Notes: generated by a model from the letters alone, not told the origin. Shown: positions 20,432 through 29,946, counted from the first letter of the stretch. The stretch: 39,072 nt of DNA from Xanthomonas cannabis pv. cannabis (GCF_000802365.1 NZ_JSZE01000039.1:1-39072); one strand, 5' to 3'. Program-made: numbers and translations.

Positions 20432-21949
20432 TCAGGCTTCCGGCCGCATATACGGAAACAGCAGAACGTCACGGATCGAGGTGCTGCCGGTCAGCAGCAT
20501 CACCAGACGATCGATACCGATGCCCAGACCCCCGGTCGGCGCCATGCCGTACTCCAACGCACGGATGTAATCGGCGTCGAAATGCATGGCTTCGTCGTCG
20601 CCGCCGTCCTTGGCCTGCACCTGCGCCTGGAAGCGTGCGGCCTGGTCTTCGGGGTCATTGAGCTCGGAGAAGCCGTTGGCCAGCTCCTTGCCATTGATGA
20701 AGAGCTCGAAGCGATCGGTGTACCCCGGCTCGGTGTCGCTGGAACGCGCCAGCGGCGACACCTCGACCGGATGGTCGGTGATGAAGGTCGGCTGCACTAG
20801 GGTGTGTTCGACGGTGGCTTCGAAGATCTCCAGCAGCAGCTTGCCCCAGCCGTAGGACGGCTTGACCCGGATCTTCAGCCGCTCGCAATGGCGCAGCAGC
20901 GCCTCGCGGTCGGTGCAGTCGGCGGCGCTGATCTCCGGGTTGTGGTGACGAACGGCCTCATCCATGCGCCAGCGCCGGAAAGCCGGCGCCAGATCGATGT
21001 CGGCGCCGTCCCAGCTCACCTGGGTGGTCCCCAGCACCGTCTGTGCGGTGTCGCGGATGACCTGCTCGGTCAGATCCATGATCTCGTGGTACGTGGCATA
21101 GGCCTCGTAGAGCTCGAGCATGGTGAACTCGGGGTTGTGCCGGGTCGACACGCCTTCGTTGCGGAAATTGCGGTTGATCTCGTAGACGCGCTCCAGACCA
21201 CCGACCACCAGGCGCTTGAGATACAGCTCCGGGGCCACGCGCAGGTACAAGTCCAGATCCAGCGCGTTGTGGTGGGTGGTGAACGGCTTGGCCGTGGCGC
21301 CGCCGGGGATGTAATGCATCATCGGCGTTTCCACTTCCAGGAAGCGGCGCGCGTCCAGCCACGCACGCATCGCGCGGATGATCTTGGAGCGCTTGATGAA
21401 GACCTCGCGCGCCTCGGGGGTCACGATCAGGTCGACGTAGCGCTGGCGGTAGCGCTGTTCCACGTCCGACAGGCCGTGCCACTTGTCCGGCAGCGGGCGC
21501 AGCGACTTGGTCAGCAGGCGCAGCGCGCTGGCCTTGACCGACAGCTCGCCGGTCTTGGTGCGGGTGAGCCCACCCTCCACTGCCACGATGTCGCCCACGT
21601 CCCAGCCCTTGAAGGCGGTGTAGGCATCGCCGAGCACATTGCCCTGCAGGAACAGCTGCACACGCCCGGATTCGTCCTGGATCTGCGCAAAGCTGGCCTT
21701 GCCCATGACCCGCTTGGCCATCAGGCGGCCGCCCATGCGCACCGTGCGCCCGCTGGCCTCCAGCGCCTCTGCGGTCCAGGTCTGCGCATCGGCGAATTCG
21801 GCCTGCAGATCACCGGCGAAGTGTTCGCGCACGAAGTCGTTCGGATAGGCGATGCCCTGGCCGCGCAACGCGCCCAGTTTCGCGCGACGCTCGGCGATGA
21901 GGCTGTTCTCGTCGGCGGGGATCTGCGGCGCGGGGGTCTGTTCGGTCAT
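20432..21949 (-). CDS. lysS: Lysyl-tRNA synthetase (class II)
   Basis: LysS charges tRNA-Lys with lysine. The 505-residue protein shows an N-terminal OB-fold anticodon-binding domain (about 65-160, with [15 protein letters not shown]) and the class II core. Motif 2 is [18 protein letters not shown], and motif 3 is [14 protein letters not shown] near the C terminus. Length and motifs match bacterial LysS. The gene follows prfB on the same strand, as in E. coli, though here 211 bases with a strong hairpin lie between them. The first 20 residues are a variable extension usual in this group. Confidence 0.98.
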   Translation of the reverse strand: MTEQTPAPQIPADENSLIAERRAKLGALRGQGIAYPNDFVREHFAGDLQAEFADAQTWTAEALEASGRTVRMGGRLMAKRVMGKASFAQIQDESGRVQLFLQGNVLGDAYTAFKGWDVGDIVAVEGGLTRTKTGELSVKASALRLLTKSLRPLPDKWHGLSDVEQRYRQRYVDLIVTPEAREVFIKRSKIIRAMRAWLDARRFLEVETPMMHYIPGGATAKPFTTHHNALDLDLYLRVAPELYLKRLVVGGLERVYEINRNFRNEGVSTRHNPEFTMLELYEAYATYHEIMDLTEQVIRDTAQTVLGTTQVSWDGADIDLAPAFRRWRMDEAVRHHNPEISAADCTDREALLRHCERLKIRVKPSYGWGKLLLEIFEATVEHTLVQPTFITDHPVEVSPLARSSDTEPGYTDRFELFINGKELANGFSELNDPEDQAARFQAQVQAKDGGDDEAMHFDADYIRALEYGMAPTGGLGIGIDRLVMLLTGSTSIRDVLLFPYMRPEA

Positions 21950-22039
21950 GGCGGGAATCGGTCTGCGATAGGTCGGGCGCGTGCCCGGTGGGGAGTAAGA
22001 AGCCGGCAGCGCTGGCTCCTGTTTTTACAGTGCGACGAT

Positions 22040-22072
22040 GACGGCGGACGATCGACTGGATCGTCCGCCGTC
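22040..22072. terminator. Strong hairpin between prfB and lysS
   Basis: Bases 22040-22053 and 22059-22072 form a perfect 14-bp stem (GACGGCGGACGATC and complement) around a 5-base loop. No T-run follows on either strand. It could be a weak terminator, an RNA-stabilising element or an attenuator between prfB and lysS. Confidence 0.55.
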
Positions 22073-22160
22073 GCGCGGGTGTCGCGCGACCCGGACATAG
22101 CGCACAGGCCGCCTCGTCATGCCGCGCCGCCGGCAGCTTGATGCCGACGGCGTACCGCGA

Positions 22161-23286
22161 TCAGGCATCCAGGCGTTTGGAACCCGCTGCCAGACCCGCC
22201 TTCAGGCTGGCCTCGACGAATTCGTCCAGGTCGCCGTCCAGCACTTTCTGCGTGTCGCTACGCTCGATGCCGGTGCGCAGATCCTTGATGCGGCTCTGAT
22301 CGAGCACGTAGTTACGGATCTGGCTACCCCAGCCGATGTCGGACTTGGTCGCTTCCAGCGCGTCGCGCTCGACATTGCGCTTCTGCACTTCCAGCTCGTA
22401 CAGCTTGGCGGCCAGCATCTTCATCGCGTTGTCGCGGTTCTGGTGCTGGCTGCGGCCGGTCTGGCACGCAACCACGGTGTTGGTCGGGATATGGGTGATA
22501 CGCACGGCCGATTCGGTCTTGTTGACGTGCTGACCACCGGCACCGGAGGAGCGATACACGTCGGTGCGCAGATCGGCCGGGTTGATGTCGATCTCGATGT
22601 TGTCGTCCACCTCCGGCGAAACGAAGACCGAGGTGAAGCTGGTATGCCGGCGGTTGTCCGAGTCGAACGGCGACTTGCGCACCAGCCGGTGCACGCCGAT
22701 TTCGGTCTTGAGCCAGCCATAGGCGTACTCGCCCTCGATGCGCACGGTGGCCGACTTGATGCCCGCGACTTCACCGCCGGACACTTCCATCAGCTCGGTC
22801 TTCCAACCACGCGACTCCGCCCAGCGCAGGTACATGCGCAGCAGGATTTCGGCCCAGTCCTGTGCCTCGGTGCCGCCAGCGCCGGCCTGGATATCAACGA
22901 AGGCGTTGGCGCCGTCCATCTGGCCGGAGAACATGCGCTGGAATTCCAGCTTTTCCACGTGCGCCTGGTACTTGTCCAGATCGGCGATCACCGCCACGGC
23001 GGTGTCTTCATCCTGCTCGCTGTCGGCCAGCTCGAGCAGATCGCCGGCGTCGGTCAGGCCCGCCAGCACGTCGGCGATGCCGATGACGGTCTTTTCCAGC
23101 ATGGAGCGCTCACGTCCCAGGGCCTGGGCACGTTCGGCGTCGTTCCATACGTCCGGGCTTTCCAGCTCCCGGCTGACTTCCTCTAGACGCTCTTTCTTGG
23201 CGTCGTAGTCAAAGATACCCCCTGAGCGAGAGCACGCGATCGTTGAGATCGGTGATGCGCTGGCGGATCGGATTGGTTTCGATCAT
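22161..23286 (-). CDS. prfB: Peptide chain release factor 2, with programmed +1 frameshift
   Basis: RF2 ends translation at UGA and UAA. The gene starts at ATG 23286 and encodes 25 residues (ending LSLRGYL) before an in-frame TGA at 23209-23211. The site reads AGGGGGTATCTTTGAC: an internal Shine-Dalgarno-like AGGGGG, the slippery CTT codon and TGA, the classical autoregulatory frameshift. After skipping one base (23211), reading goes on as [11 protein letters not shown] to the stop at 22161, giving 374 residues. The stop-recognition tripeptide SPF (VRKSPFDSD) and the GGQ motif (250-252) are present. Translation from the internal ATG at 23102 alone would lose the first domain. A GGAAG ribosome site precedes the true start. 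Confidence 0.96.
23204..23226 (-). promoter_or_regulatory. prfB programmed +1 frameshift signal
   Basis: Read on the minus strand: AGGGGG (internal Shine-Dalgarno-like), TAT, CTT, TGA, C. Low RF2 lets the ribosome pause at UGA and slip from CUU to UUU, restoring the prfB frame. The element matches the E. coli signal nearly base for base. Confidence 0.95.
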
Positions 23287-23543
23287 GACGGACTTCCGGC
23301 AAACAAGCTGGCTAGTTTAGCAAGCGGGCGGCGGCGGCGGAACGCGGTGGCGTCTGCCCGGCCATGCCGCACAACGGGGACGGCGACGCGAATGTGCCCT
23401 CTCGCGCTCGCTCGACCAGTGCAATATCGCCAGCGTTGCGCGCCAGTGTCGCAACGGCTGCGACGCCCGGCGCGCGACGCTGGACCCAATGCGCGACACG
23501 CCGTGCGTTCCCGAGCATCTTCCTGCCTAGACCGGGTTGCCAG
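23287..23543. other. Intergenic region between rpfD and prfB
   Basis: No gene is convincing here. Short open frames in the minus direction have low-complexity arginine-rich products. The prfB promoter should lie in the part nearest 23290-23330, where the sequence becomes briefly AT-richer (CTTGCTAAACTAGCC on the minus strand). No rpfD terminator is evident. Confidence 0.5.
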
Positions 23544-24461
23544 TCAGCGCACCGGCAGTGGCTCGGTCCTGGACCCGGCCGCAGCCTGCCCGGCGTGCGC
23601 GCGCAGCGTGACCAGATGGCTACGACTGCAGGGCAACACGGTGGCGTCGCGCAGGTGCACGCGCGCGTCGCCCGAATCGGCCGGCTCGATGGCCTGCACC
23701 TGCCCAAGATTGACCAGATAGCTGCGGTGGATGCGCACGAAGACAGCCGGGTCCAGCCTGGCCTCGATCGCCGCCATGGTGCTGCGCAGAGGATAGTCAT
23801 GCCCGCGCACGCGCAGGTTGACGTAGTTGCCCGAGGCCTGGATCCATTCGATATCTGCGGTAGCCACCAAAAAATCCCGACCGAGCTTGCGCACCAGAAA
23901 GCGCTCCGGCCGGTCCAACGGTTCCACTGGCGGGCCTTCCTCCGGCGCGGCGAGCAGATGCGCCTCGCCCTGGCGACGCCGCGCGTACCAGCTCAAGGTG
24001 TGCTGCAACGCCACCAGCAGGGCAAAGGTACGCAGATCCTTGGACAGCTCGTACATCCACTGCAGCCCGCCCCCGAAGTCGTAATGGGTGCCGGCCAGGG
24101 CGTAGATCGACTTACGCAACACCACCATGCCGGCCACATGCGCCAACCACCATCCCAGCGCAGCCGCCGCATACACCGGCAGGCGCCGCCGCCAGGCAGC
24201 GGCTTCCAGCGGCCATCGGGCGCACAGAAAGAGCACTGCCGGCAACAGCAACAGCGCCGCGGTGGCGCTGCTCAACTCCCAGCTCAACACCTGCCACAGC
24301 ACGATCGCCTCGCCATCGCGGCGCCCTGCCAGCCACGCGCTCAGCGTGTTGCCCAATGCACTCAGGTAGAACACCAGCAACCAGATCGTCACCGCCCAGC
24401 GCGTGGTGAAGTGGCGCACTCCGTCCCTGGGTGTCGGCGGGCGTGGCCCGGTCGTTTCCAT
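23544..24461 (-). CDS. rpfD: RpfD, membrane-anchored LytTR-family regulator
   Basis: The 305-residue protein has four hydrophobic segments (about 21-43, 60-82, 96-114, 143-160) and a C-terminal LytTR DNA-binding domain (about 185-290) with the family patterns DIEWIQASGNYVNLRV and RIHRSYLVNLGQVQ. LytTR proteins bind direct repeats near promoters; a membrane anchor in place of a receiver domain suggests direct sensing. The position near lysS and prfB agrees with rpfD in the rpf cluster, which is the basis for the symbol. An in-frame ATG at 24494 is an alternative start; neither has a strong ribosome site. It is divergent from the acyltransferase gene. Confidence 0.85.
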   Translation of the reverse strand: METTGPRPPTPRDGVRHFTTRWAVTIWLLVFYLSALGNTLSAWLAGRRDGEAIVLWQVLSWELSSATAALLLLPAVLFLCARWPLEAAAWRRRLPVYAAAALGWWLAHVAGMVVLRKSIYALAGTHYDFGGGLQWMYELSKDLRTFALLVALQHTLSWYARRRQGEAHLLAAPEEGPPVEPLDRPERFLVRKLGRDFLVATADIEWIQASGNYVNLRVRGHDYPLRSTMAAIEARLDPAVFVRIHRSYLVNLGQVQAIEPADSGDARVHLRDATVLPCSRSHLVTLRAHAGQAAAGSRTEPLPVR

Positions 24462-24655
24462 TGCACACGTCCGCAGTTGGCAGCTGGCGATCATAGAGGC
24501 CTGCGCGACGGGGCGAAACCGTCACCCACGCCGCCCCCATTCGTCCCTGGGACGGCACAACTGGTCACTACGCCGGGGCACTTCCACCCCTGACACCTAT
24601 GCCCTTGCGGGCCGGCGGGCAGGATGCACCCACTTCTCCCGTTACCGACCGCACC

Positions 24656-25867
24656 ATGACCGAGCGCCGCCACGATCTCGATGCCTTGCGCGTCTTCGCC
24701 TTCGCCCTGCTGATCCTCTATCACGTAGGCATGGCCTACGTGGCCAGCTGGGATTTCCACCTGAAGAGCGCCTATACCACCGACTGGCTGCAGCCGCCGA
24801 TGATTGCGCTCAACCGCTGGCGGATGCCGCTGCTGTTCCTGATCTCGGGCATGGCAATCGGCCTGGCGCGGGCCGAGCGTGCGCCGTGGCAGTTCGCGTG
24901 GCGGCGCTGCGGGCGCTTGCTGCCGCCGCTAGTGTTCGGCATGTTCGTCGTGGTGGCAGTGCAGGCCTACTGCCAGGGCGTGAGCAACGGGAAGGTAGTC
25001 CCCGGGTTCGGCAACTTTCTGCTGCGCTACTGGCAGCTGCGGCCGTGGCCGGCCGGCAGCTTCGATGGCTGGGAACACGGCATCACCTGGAACCACCTGT
25101 GGTACCTGGCCTATCTGCTGCCCTACACCTTGGTGTTGATGGCGATGATTGCGCTGGGCCGGGCCTTGCCGGTCACCCGGCCGCGCCTGCCCAGCTCCAT
25201 TGCGGGCCCGGCCCTGCTGCTGGTCCCCATCCTCTGGGAAGCCTTCTGCGTGCTGTGGGTGATGCCGCGCCATCCGCCGACCCACGCGTTAGTCGGCGAC
25301 TGGTTCGTGCATGCCGAATCGTTTCCGCTGTTCGTGCTCGGGTATGTGCTGGCCCATCGCGCATGCTTCTGGGACTGGGTGGTGCAATTGCGCTGGCCGA
25401 CCCTGATCGCGGCGCTGCTGGCGATCACGCTCGAGCTGGGCATCCGGCATCTGGGGCGTACGCTCGATCCTGCACAGCTGTCCGACATGCTGGCGACGGT
25501 ACGTTGGGATGTAGTGGAACGACTGGCCCGTGCAACCTATACCTGGCTGGCCCTGCTCACGCTGCTGGGCTGGGCACGACAGCGTCTGAATCGCCCGTTT
25601 GCCTGGCTGCCGTACTGCACCCAGGCGGTGTTCCCCTGGTACATCCTGCATCAAAGCCTGATCATCCTGGCGCTGTACTGGCTGGCGCCGCTGCACTTGG
25701 GCCCCTTGCTGGAGCCGGCGCTGGTGCTGCTTGCCACCGTGGCGGGGTGCCTGCTGTTGCACGAATACCTGATCCGCCGCGTGCGCTGGCTGCGGCCGTT
25801 GTTCGGCATGACGATGCACGCGCCGGAGACCCGCACGCGCCAGACCACACCAGCGATGACGGCGTAA
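24656..25867 (+). CDS. Membrane acyltransferase family 3 (OpgC-like)
   Basis: The 403-residue protein is an integral membrane protein with about ten hydrophobic segments. It opens with RRHDLDALRVFAFALLILYHVGM, in which the R-D-ALR start and the conserved histidine of LYHVGM are hallmarks of the acyltransferase-3 family (OpgC/MdoC, OafA, NodX). RMPLLFLISGMAIGLA is also typical. Such enzymes move acyl groups onto periplasmic glucans, O-antigen or other glycans; OpgC-like succinylation of glucans is one possibility, but the substrate is not readable. I use ATG 24656 because family similarity begins right after it; ATG 24599 lies in frame. It is divergent from rpfD and sits where rpfI is found in X. 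campestris. Confidence 0.85.
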   Translation: MTERRHDLDALRVFAFALLILYHVGMAYVASWDFHLKSAYTTDWLQPPMIALNRWRMPLLFLISGMAIGLARAERAPWQFAWRRCGRLLPPLVFGMFVVVAVQAYCQGVSNGKVVPGFGNFLLRYWQLRPWPAGSFDGWEHGITWNHLWYLAYLLPYTLVLMAMIALGRALPVTRPRLPSSIAGPALLLVPILWEAFCVLWVMPRHPPTHALVGDWFVHAESFPLFVLGYVLAHRACFWDWVVQLRWPTLIAALLAITLELGIRHLGRTLDPAQLSDMLATVRWDVVERLARATYTWLALLTLLGWARQRLNRPFAWLPYCTQAVFPWYILHQSLIILALYWLAPLHLGPLLEPALVLLATVAGCLLLHEYLIRRVRWLRPLFGMTMHAPETRTRQTTPAMTA

Positions 25868-26139
25868 TGGCCCGCGCCACGGTCCTGCCTCGTCATGCAA
25901 ACGTGCTGGCTGTGCGACACCGCAGGCAGCGATCGCGGGTCGATATGGAGCCCTCGTCAACGAGCAGGTGCATGCGTACGACACCGGAATCGAATTCCAC
26001 CACTCCCTGCATCCAGTGCTGCTGCCAGGCGACGTGCTCCCACCCGATGAATCGTGTTCACCGCCTGTCACTGGCCCGACTGGACGCATGGCAGGTGGCA
26101 CCGCAAGATGCCCGCCCGACCTGCGTTGAAGGAACCACG
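25868..26139. other. Intergenic region with one weak small open frame
   Basis: Between the acyltransferase and DUF1176-type genes I see no terminator. One 39-codon minus-strand frame (25893-26012) has balanced, protein-like composition (VVEFDSGVVRMHLLVDEG) but no clear ribosome site. It could be a gene remnant, and I do not call it a gene. The plus strand near 26128-26134 has the AAGGA of the next gene. Confidence 0.4.
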
Positions 26140-27171
26140 ATGCGTCCCGCCCTGCTTGCTGCGGCACTGTTGCTCAGCCCCACGTTCGTCCATGCCGCAC
26201 CGGCCACCAGCGTCGACTTCACCCATGACGACTGGACCATCGCCTGCGACAACACCCGCACCTGTCGTGCCGCCGGATACCAGCCCGACGAAGGCGAGCA
26301 CTTGCCGGTGTCGGTGCTACTGACCCGCAAGGCCGGTGCCGGTGAGGCAGTCACCGCAGAGCTGATGCTGGGCCAGTACGACGAGCTCAAGCTGCCGGCC
26401 TCGCTCAGCCTGCAGATCGATCAGCGGACCCAGGGCAAGCTGGCGCTGGACAGCAAGAGCGGCACCGCATCGCTGAGCAGCGCGCAGGTCGCCGCATTGC
26501 TGGCGGCGCTGCCGCGCAGCAGCTCGATCGTCGCACTCGGCAACGATGGCCGCCGTTGGCAGCTGTCCGACAAGGGCGCGTCGGCGGTGCTGTTGAAGAT
26601 GGATGAATTCCAGGGCCGGCTCGGCACGCGCGGCGCGTTGGTGCGCAAGGGCGACCGCGACGACTCCGCCGTGCTGCCGCCATTACCGGCACCGCAGGTC
26701 CGCGAGGCCAGGCTCGTCGCAGCGCAGGCAGGCGATGCGCGCCTGGGCACGTTGCCGGCGTTGTACCAGGCGCTGCGTGCCACGCTTCCCGCCGATGAGG
26801 AGTGCAAGGGTCTGGACACCAGCGAAGCCGCCGAACCGCTGACCATCACCCGCCTGAGCAGCGACAAGCTGCTGGTGTCGACCGATTGCTGGATGGGCGC
26901 CTATAACGTTGGCACCGGCTTCTGGGTGATCAATGCGCGCGCGCCGTTTGCACCAAGCCTGATCACCCTGCACGCCAGCGACCTGGATGGCTCAACCATC
27001 CTGTCTTCGCAAAAGGGCCGCGGCCTGGGTGATTGCTATGGCGAAGAACGCTGGACCTGGGATGGCCGCCGCTTCGTACAGACCTCCAAATCCACATCCG
27101 GCCTGTGCCGGCTGGTGGCCGCCGGCGGTGCGTGGGAACTGCCCACCGTGGTGGCCGAGGTCAGCAAGTAA
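26140..27171 (+). CDS. Exported DUF1176-family protein
   Basis: The 343-residue product starts with a clear Sec signal peptide (about residues 1-20, hydrophobic core LLAAALLLSPTFV, cleavage after AHA or HAA). The mature part opens with DDWTIACDNTRTCRAAGY, the pattern typical of DUF1176, followed by alternating strands. Paired cysteines near the end (STDCWMGAYN, GDCYGEERW, SGLCRL) suggest disulphides in the periplasm. The function of the family is unknown. AAGGA lies about six bases before the ATG at 26140; the frame remains open upstream, but that part has no protein-like character. It is not coupled to the acyltransferase gene. Confidence 0.85.
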   Translation: MRPALLAAALLLSPTFVHAAPATSVDFTHDDWTIACDNTRTCRAAGYQPDEGEHLPVSVLLTRKAGAGEAVTAELMLGQYDELKLPASLSLQIDQRTQGKLALDSKSGTASLSSAQVAALLAALPRSSSIVALGNDGRRWQLSDKGASAVLLKMDEFQGRLGTRGALVRKGDRDDSAVLPPLPAPQVREARLVAAQAGDARLGTLPALYQALRATLPADEECKGLDTSEAAEPLTITRLSSDKLLVSTDCWMGAYNVGTGFWVINARAPFAPSLITLHASDLDGSTILSSQKGRGLGDCYGEERWTWDGRRFVQTSKSTSGLCRLVAAGGAWELPTVVAEVSK

Positions 27172-27198
27172 ACCGACAAGCGCAAGCCGGAACGTCAG

Positions 27199-27240
27199 CT
27201 CCTGCGCGCGGGATGCCGCGCCCGCAGGAGGTTGCATTGC
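27199..27240. terminator. Bidirectional hairpin between DUF1176 gene and recJ
   Basis: CTCCTGCG (27199-27206) pairs with CGCAGGAG (27233-27240), and an inner CGCGG/CCGCG stem extends it. It lies between two convergent genes and would serve both transcripts. No T-run follows on either side. Confidence 0.6.
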
Positions 27241-27273
27241 CAACGCCGCCCAGGCCCAGGCCCGGCGGCGCAC

Positions 27274-29013
27274 TCACCCAGATGACGACGCCGGCTCGCA
27301 GTGCTCGACGATCAACTGCACCGCCGTGCCGCCGCGGTAGTCGTCGCTGACCAGACGATACGCCAGCCGCACCACGCGCGCGGGCTCGCTGCCGCGCCAC
27401 CCGTTGAAGTGGATGGCGCTGAGCGGCTCGGGCCGGCCGGGGCAGCGCAAGGTCAGTTTGAGGTGGCGCTCTTTGAGCACACGGTATTGCAACACTTCGA
27501 ACTGACCATCGAACAACGGCTCGGGAAAGCCCTGCCCCCACGGCCCGGCCACGCGCAGCGCTTCGGCATGCACGTGATCGAGCTCGTGCGCGGCCAGCTC
27601 GCCGTCGCTGTGCAATTCGGCATGCAGCAGCGAGGCGTCCACCATCGCCTGCACCTGTGCTTGAAAGGCCTGTTCGAAGGTGGCCAATGCCACGTGATCG
27701 ATGCTCAGCCCGGCAGCCATCGCATGGCCACCGAACTTCTGGATCAGGCCGGGATGGCGCGCGTCCACCGCCGCAAGCACATCGCGGATGTGCAGGCCGG
27801 GAATCGACCGCGCCGAGCCACGTAGCTGGCTGCTGCCCGGCTCCGCTGGCGCCAGCGCGATCACCGGACGGTGCAGCCGGTCCTTGAGTTTGGAGGCGAC
27901 CAGGCCGATCACGCCCGGGTGCCAGTCGGCATCGAACAGGCAGGCGGCCATCGGCAACGCCCCATCGGCATCCAGCACCACCTTGGTGACCGCCTGCTCG
28001 GCATCGTCGGTCATCAACTGCTGCACCGCGCGACGCTCGGCATTGATTTCTTCCAGCGTGCCGGCAATCTCGCGGGCGCGGCTCCAGTCTTCGCTGAGCA
28101 GCAGCTCGATGCCCAGTGCCATGTCCTCGAGCCGACCGGCCGCATTGAGACGTGGCCCGAGCGCAAACCCGATATCGCTGGCACTCAAGCGTGCGACATC
28201 GCGGCCGCTGGCATCGATCAGCGCTCGCAGGCCGATGCAGCCCTTGCCTTCGCGCAGCCGACGCAGGCCGGCCGACACCAGGGCACGGTTGTTGGTGTCC
28301 AGCGGCACCAGGTCGGCCACCGTGCCGACGGCTACCAGATCCAGCAGTACCGACAGATCGGGTTCGCTGCGGTCGGCAAATGCACCGCGTGCGCGCAGCG
28401 TGCTGCGTAAGGCCAGCAACACGTAGAAGATCACGCCGACCCCGGCCAGGGTCTTGCTGGGAAAGCTGTCTTCGGCCAGGTTCGGGTCGACGATCGCATC
28501 GGCTGGCGGCAACACCTCCCCCGGCAGATGGTGGTCGGTGACCAGCACCGTCCAGCCGCGCGCCTTGGCTGCGGCCACACCGGCATGGCAGGCGATGCCG
28601 TGGTCGACGGTGACCAGCACATCCGGCTGCAACGCGGCCAGTTCGTCGACCAGCGCAGGCGACAGGCCATAGCCATGCACCATGCGATTGGGCACGGCGT
28701 GATGCACATCCAGCGCCCCGAGCATGCGCAAACCACGCACACCCACCGCGCAGGCGGTGGCGCCATCGCAATCGAAATCGCCCACCACCAGGATGCGCCG
28801 TTGTTGTGCGATCGCATCGGCCAACAGGTTGGCGGCCACATCGCTGTTGTGCAGCAGCTGCGGCGACAGTAGTTGCCCCAGGCGCGGCTGCGCGCCCTGT
28901 GCGTCGCGCACGCCGCGCGCGGCATAGAGACGGCGCAGCAGCGGCAGCATGGCATCGGGCCATTGCCCGGCCTGCCCCGCAGGCCGCCGGACGATCCGCG
29001 GGCTGGACGTCAT
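27274..29013 (-). CDS. recJ: Single-stranded-DNA-specific exonuclease RecJ
   Basis: RecJ degrades single-stranded DNA 5' to 3' in recombination and mismatch repair. The 579-residue protein has the DHH-family metal motifs VVGDFDCDGATA, VTVDHGIACH and VTDHHLPG in its N-terminal half, a middle DHHA1 domain with FGGHAMAAGLSI, and a C-terminal OB-like domain (about 450-579). The start at 29013 overlaps the stop of rpfE by four bases (ATGA). The frame is open 13 codons further upstream, within rpfE, but the coupling and the length close to E. coli RecJ favour 29013. It is the last gene of the long leftward run. Confidence 0.96.
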   Translation of the reverse strand: MTSSPRIVRRPAGQAGQWPDAMLPLLRRLYAARGVRDAQGAQPRLGQLLSPQLLHNSDVAANLLADAIAQQRRILVVGDFDCDGATACAVGVRGLRMLGALDVHHAVPNRMVHGYGLSPALVDELAALQPDVLVTVDHGIACHAGVAAAKARGWTVLVTDHHLPGEVLPPADAIVDPNLAEDSFPSKTLAGVGVIFYVLLALRSTLRARGAFADRSEPDLSVLLDLVAVGTVADLVPLDTNNRALVSAGLRRLREGKGCIGLRALIDASGRDVARLSASDIGFALGPRLNAAGRLEDMALGIELLLSEDWSRAREIAGTLEEINAERRAVQQLMTDDAEQAVTKVVLDADGALPMAACLFDADWHPGVIGLVASKLKDRLHRPVIALAPAEPGSSQLRGSARSIPGLHIRDVLAAVDARHPGLIQKFGGHAMAAGLSIDHVALATFEQAFQAQVQAMVDASLLHAELHSDGELAAHELDHVHAEALRVAGPWGQGFPEPLFDGQFEVLQYRVLKERHLKLTLRCPGRPEPLSAIHFNGWRGSEPARVVRLAYRLVSDDYRGGTAVQLIVEHCEPASSSG

Positions 29014-29930
29014 TGCGCCAGCTGCAGGCGCGGCGTTCGCCAGAACCGCCAACGCTGCGTGCGTGCCAGCGACAGCGTTTCACCGTCCTGGAAATCCAGC
29101 ACCAGCCGATCCAGCTCGCCGCGCGCCATTGCCGCCAATAGCGGTGCCACCGCCTCGTCGCCAAACTGCTGCAACGAGCGCAGATGGCGCAGATCCACCA
29201 GCGCATCCACGCGCTGTTCGCCCTGCGCATCGGCACCGGCGGCAAGCGCCAACGCACGCAGCAGCGATTCGCGGCTGCGCACCTGACGGTGCGGCGATGT
29301 CACTGCATGCGGCGGCACACCGCCACCCCAGAACCACAGTGAATTGATCGCCGGCTTGCCGCTGGCCACGCGGCCCTCATTCCAAGGATGCTGATGCAGC
29401 AGCACCTGCGCCTCCGTCAGCAAGGCACGCCAGCGCCGGCCCGCATCGCCTGCCGGCAGATGCTCGAACAGGTCGTCGCCGATTGCGACATCGGGCGGCA
29501 CGAAATCCGGCAAGGTCGCGTCCGGAGACAACCGCAGATACCAGCGCGATGGCGTGGGCGCGTCGAGCAGAAAACCGGCATCGCCGAACATCGGCTTGAG
29601 GATCGGCAGCAACACGGACAGATCCTCGGCGGTGGGACCGAGCGCTTCGCCATAGCCCATCAGACGGGCGCCCTGCATGTCCGGCACCACATAGGCTGGG
29701 TCGGCACGTACCCAGGTGGCGCCTGCGGCATCGCCGGCATCCAGCTGGCGGGTCAACGCGGCCACTGGCCAATGCGCCGGGGTCAGGGTGAAATGGCGCT
29801 GCAGCTGCGCCACTTCGCCACTCTCGGCCTGCTGCTGGTCGGCGCGCGCCAAGGCACGCGCCACCAGCGCATTGCCCAGGGTTCCGGGCAGACGGCGTTT
29901 CTCCGGCAGCAGCAGCGTGGCGGTGGTCAT
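29010..29930 (-). CDS. rpfE: RpfE-like protein of unknown function
   Basis: The 306-residue cytoplasmic protein has no signal peptide or membrane segment. It is rich in short conserved blocks such as HQHPWNEGR and INSLWFWGGG, which are characteristic of a proteobacterial family annotated after Xanthomonas RpfE, and I recall links to the phosphoglycerate-mutase/phosphatase superfamily that I cannot confirm here. The symbol rests on the match of genomic place (rpf cluster, next to recJ and greA) and on those motifs. The ATG at 29930 lies 16 bases after the greA stop; the frame also continues upstream through greA, which is not coding for it. Its stop overlaps recJ. No enzymatic activity is proposed. 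Confidence 0.8.
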   Translation of the reverse strand: MTTATLLLPEKRRLPGTLGNALVARALARADQQQAESGEVAQLQRHFTLTPAHWPVAALTRQLDAGDAAGATWVRADPAYVVPDMQGARLMGYGEALGPTAEDLSVLLPILKPMFGDAGFLLDAPTPSRWYLRLSPDATLPDFVPPDVAIGDDLFEHLPAGDAGRRWRALLTEAQVLLHQHPWNEGRVASGKPAINSLWFWGGGVPPHAVTSPHRQVRSRESLLRALALAAGADAQGEQRVDALVDLRHLRSLQQFGDEAVAPLLAAMARGELDRLVLDFQDGETLSLARTQRWRFWRTPRLQLAQ

Positions 29931-29946
29931 CGCGCGGTATTGCCGC

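Noticed and set aside
24403-26139. Upstream extension of the DUF1176-type frame through the acyltransferase gene
   Set aside because: The true start, with AAGGA and a signal peptide, is at 26140; the upstream part is a shadow of the acyltransferase.
27161-29257. 698-codon minus-strand frame across recJ and rpfE in another phase
   Set aside because: Its product is low-complexity and arginine-rich, whereas the recJ and rpfE frames carry recognised motifs.
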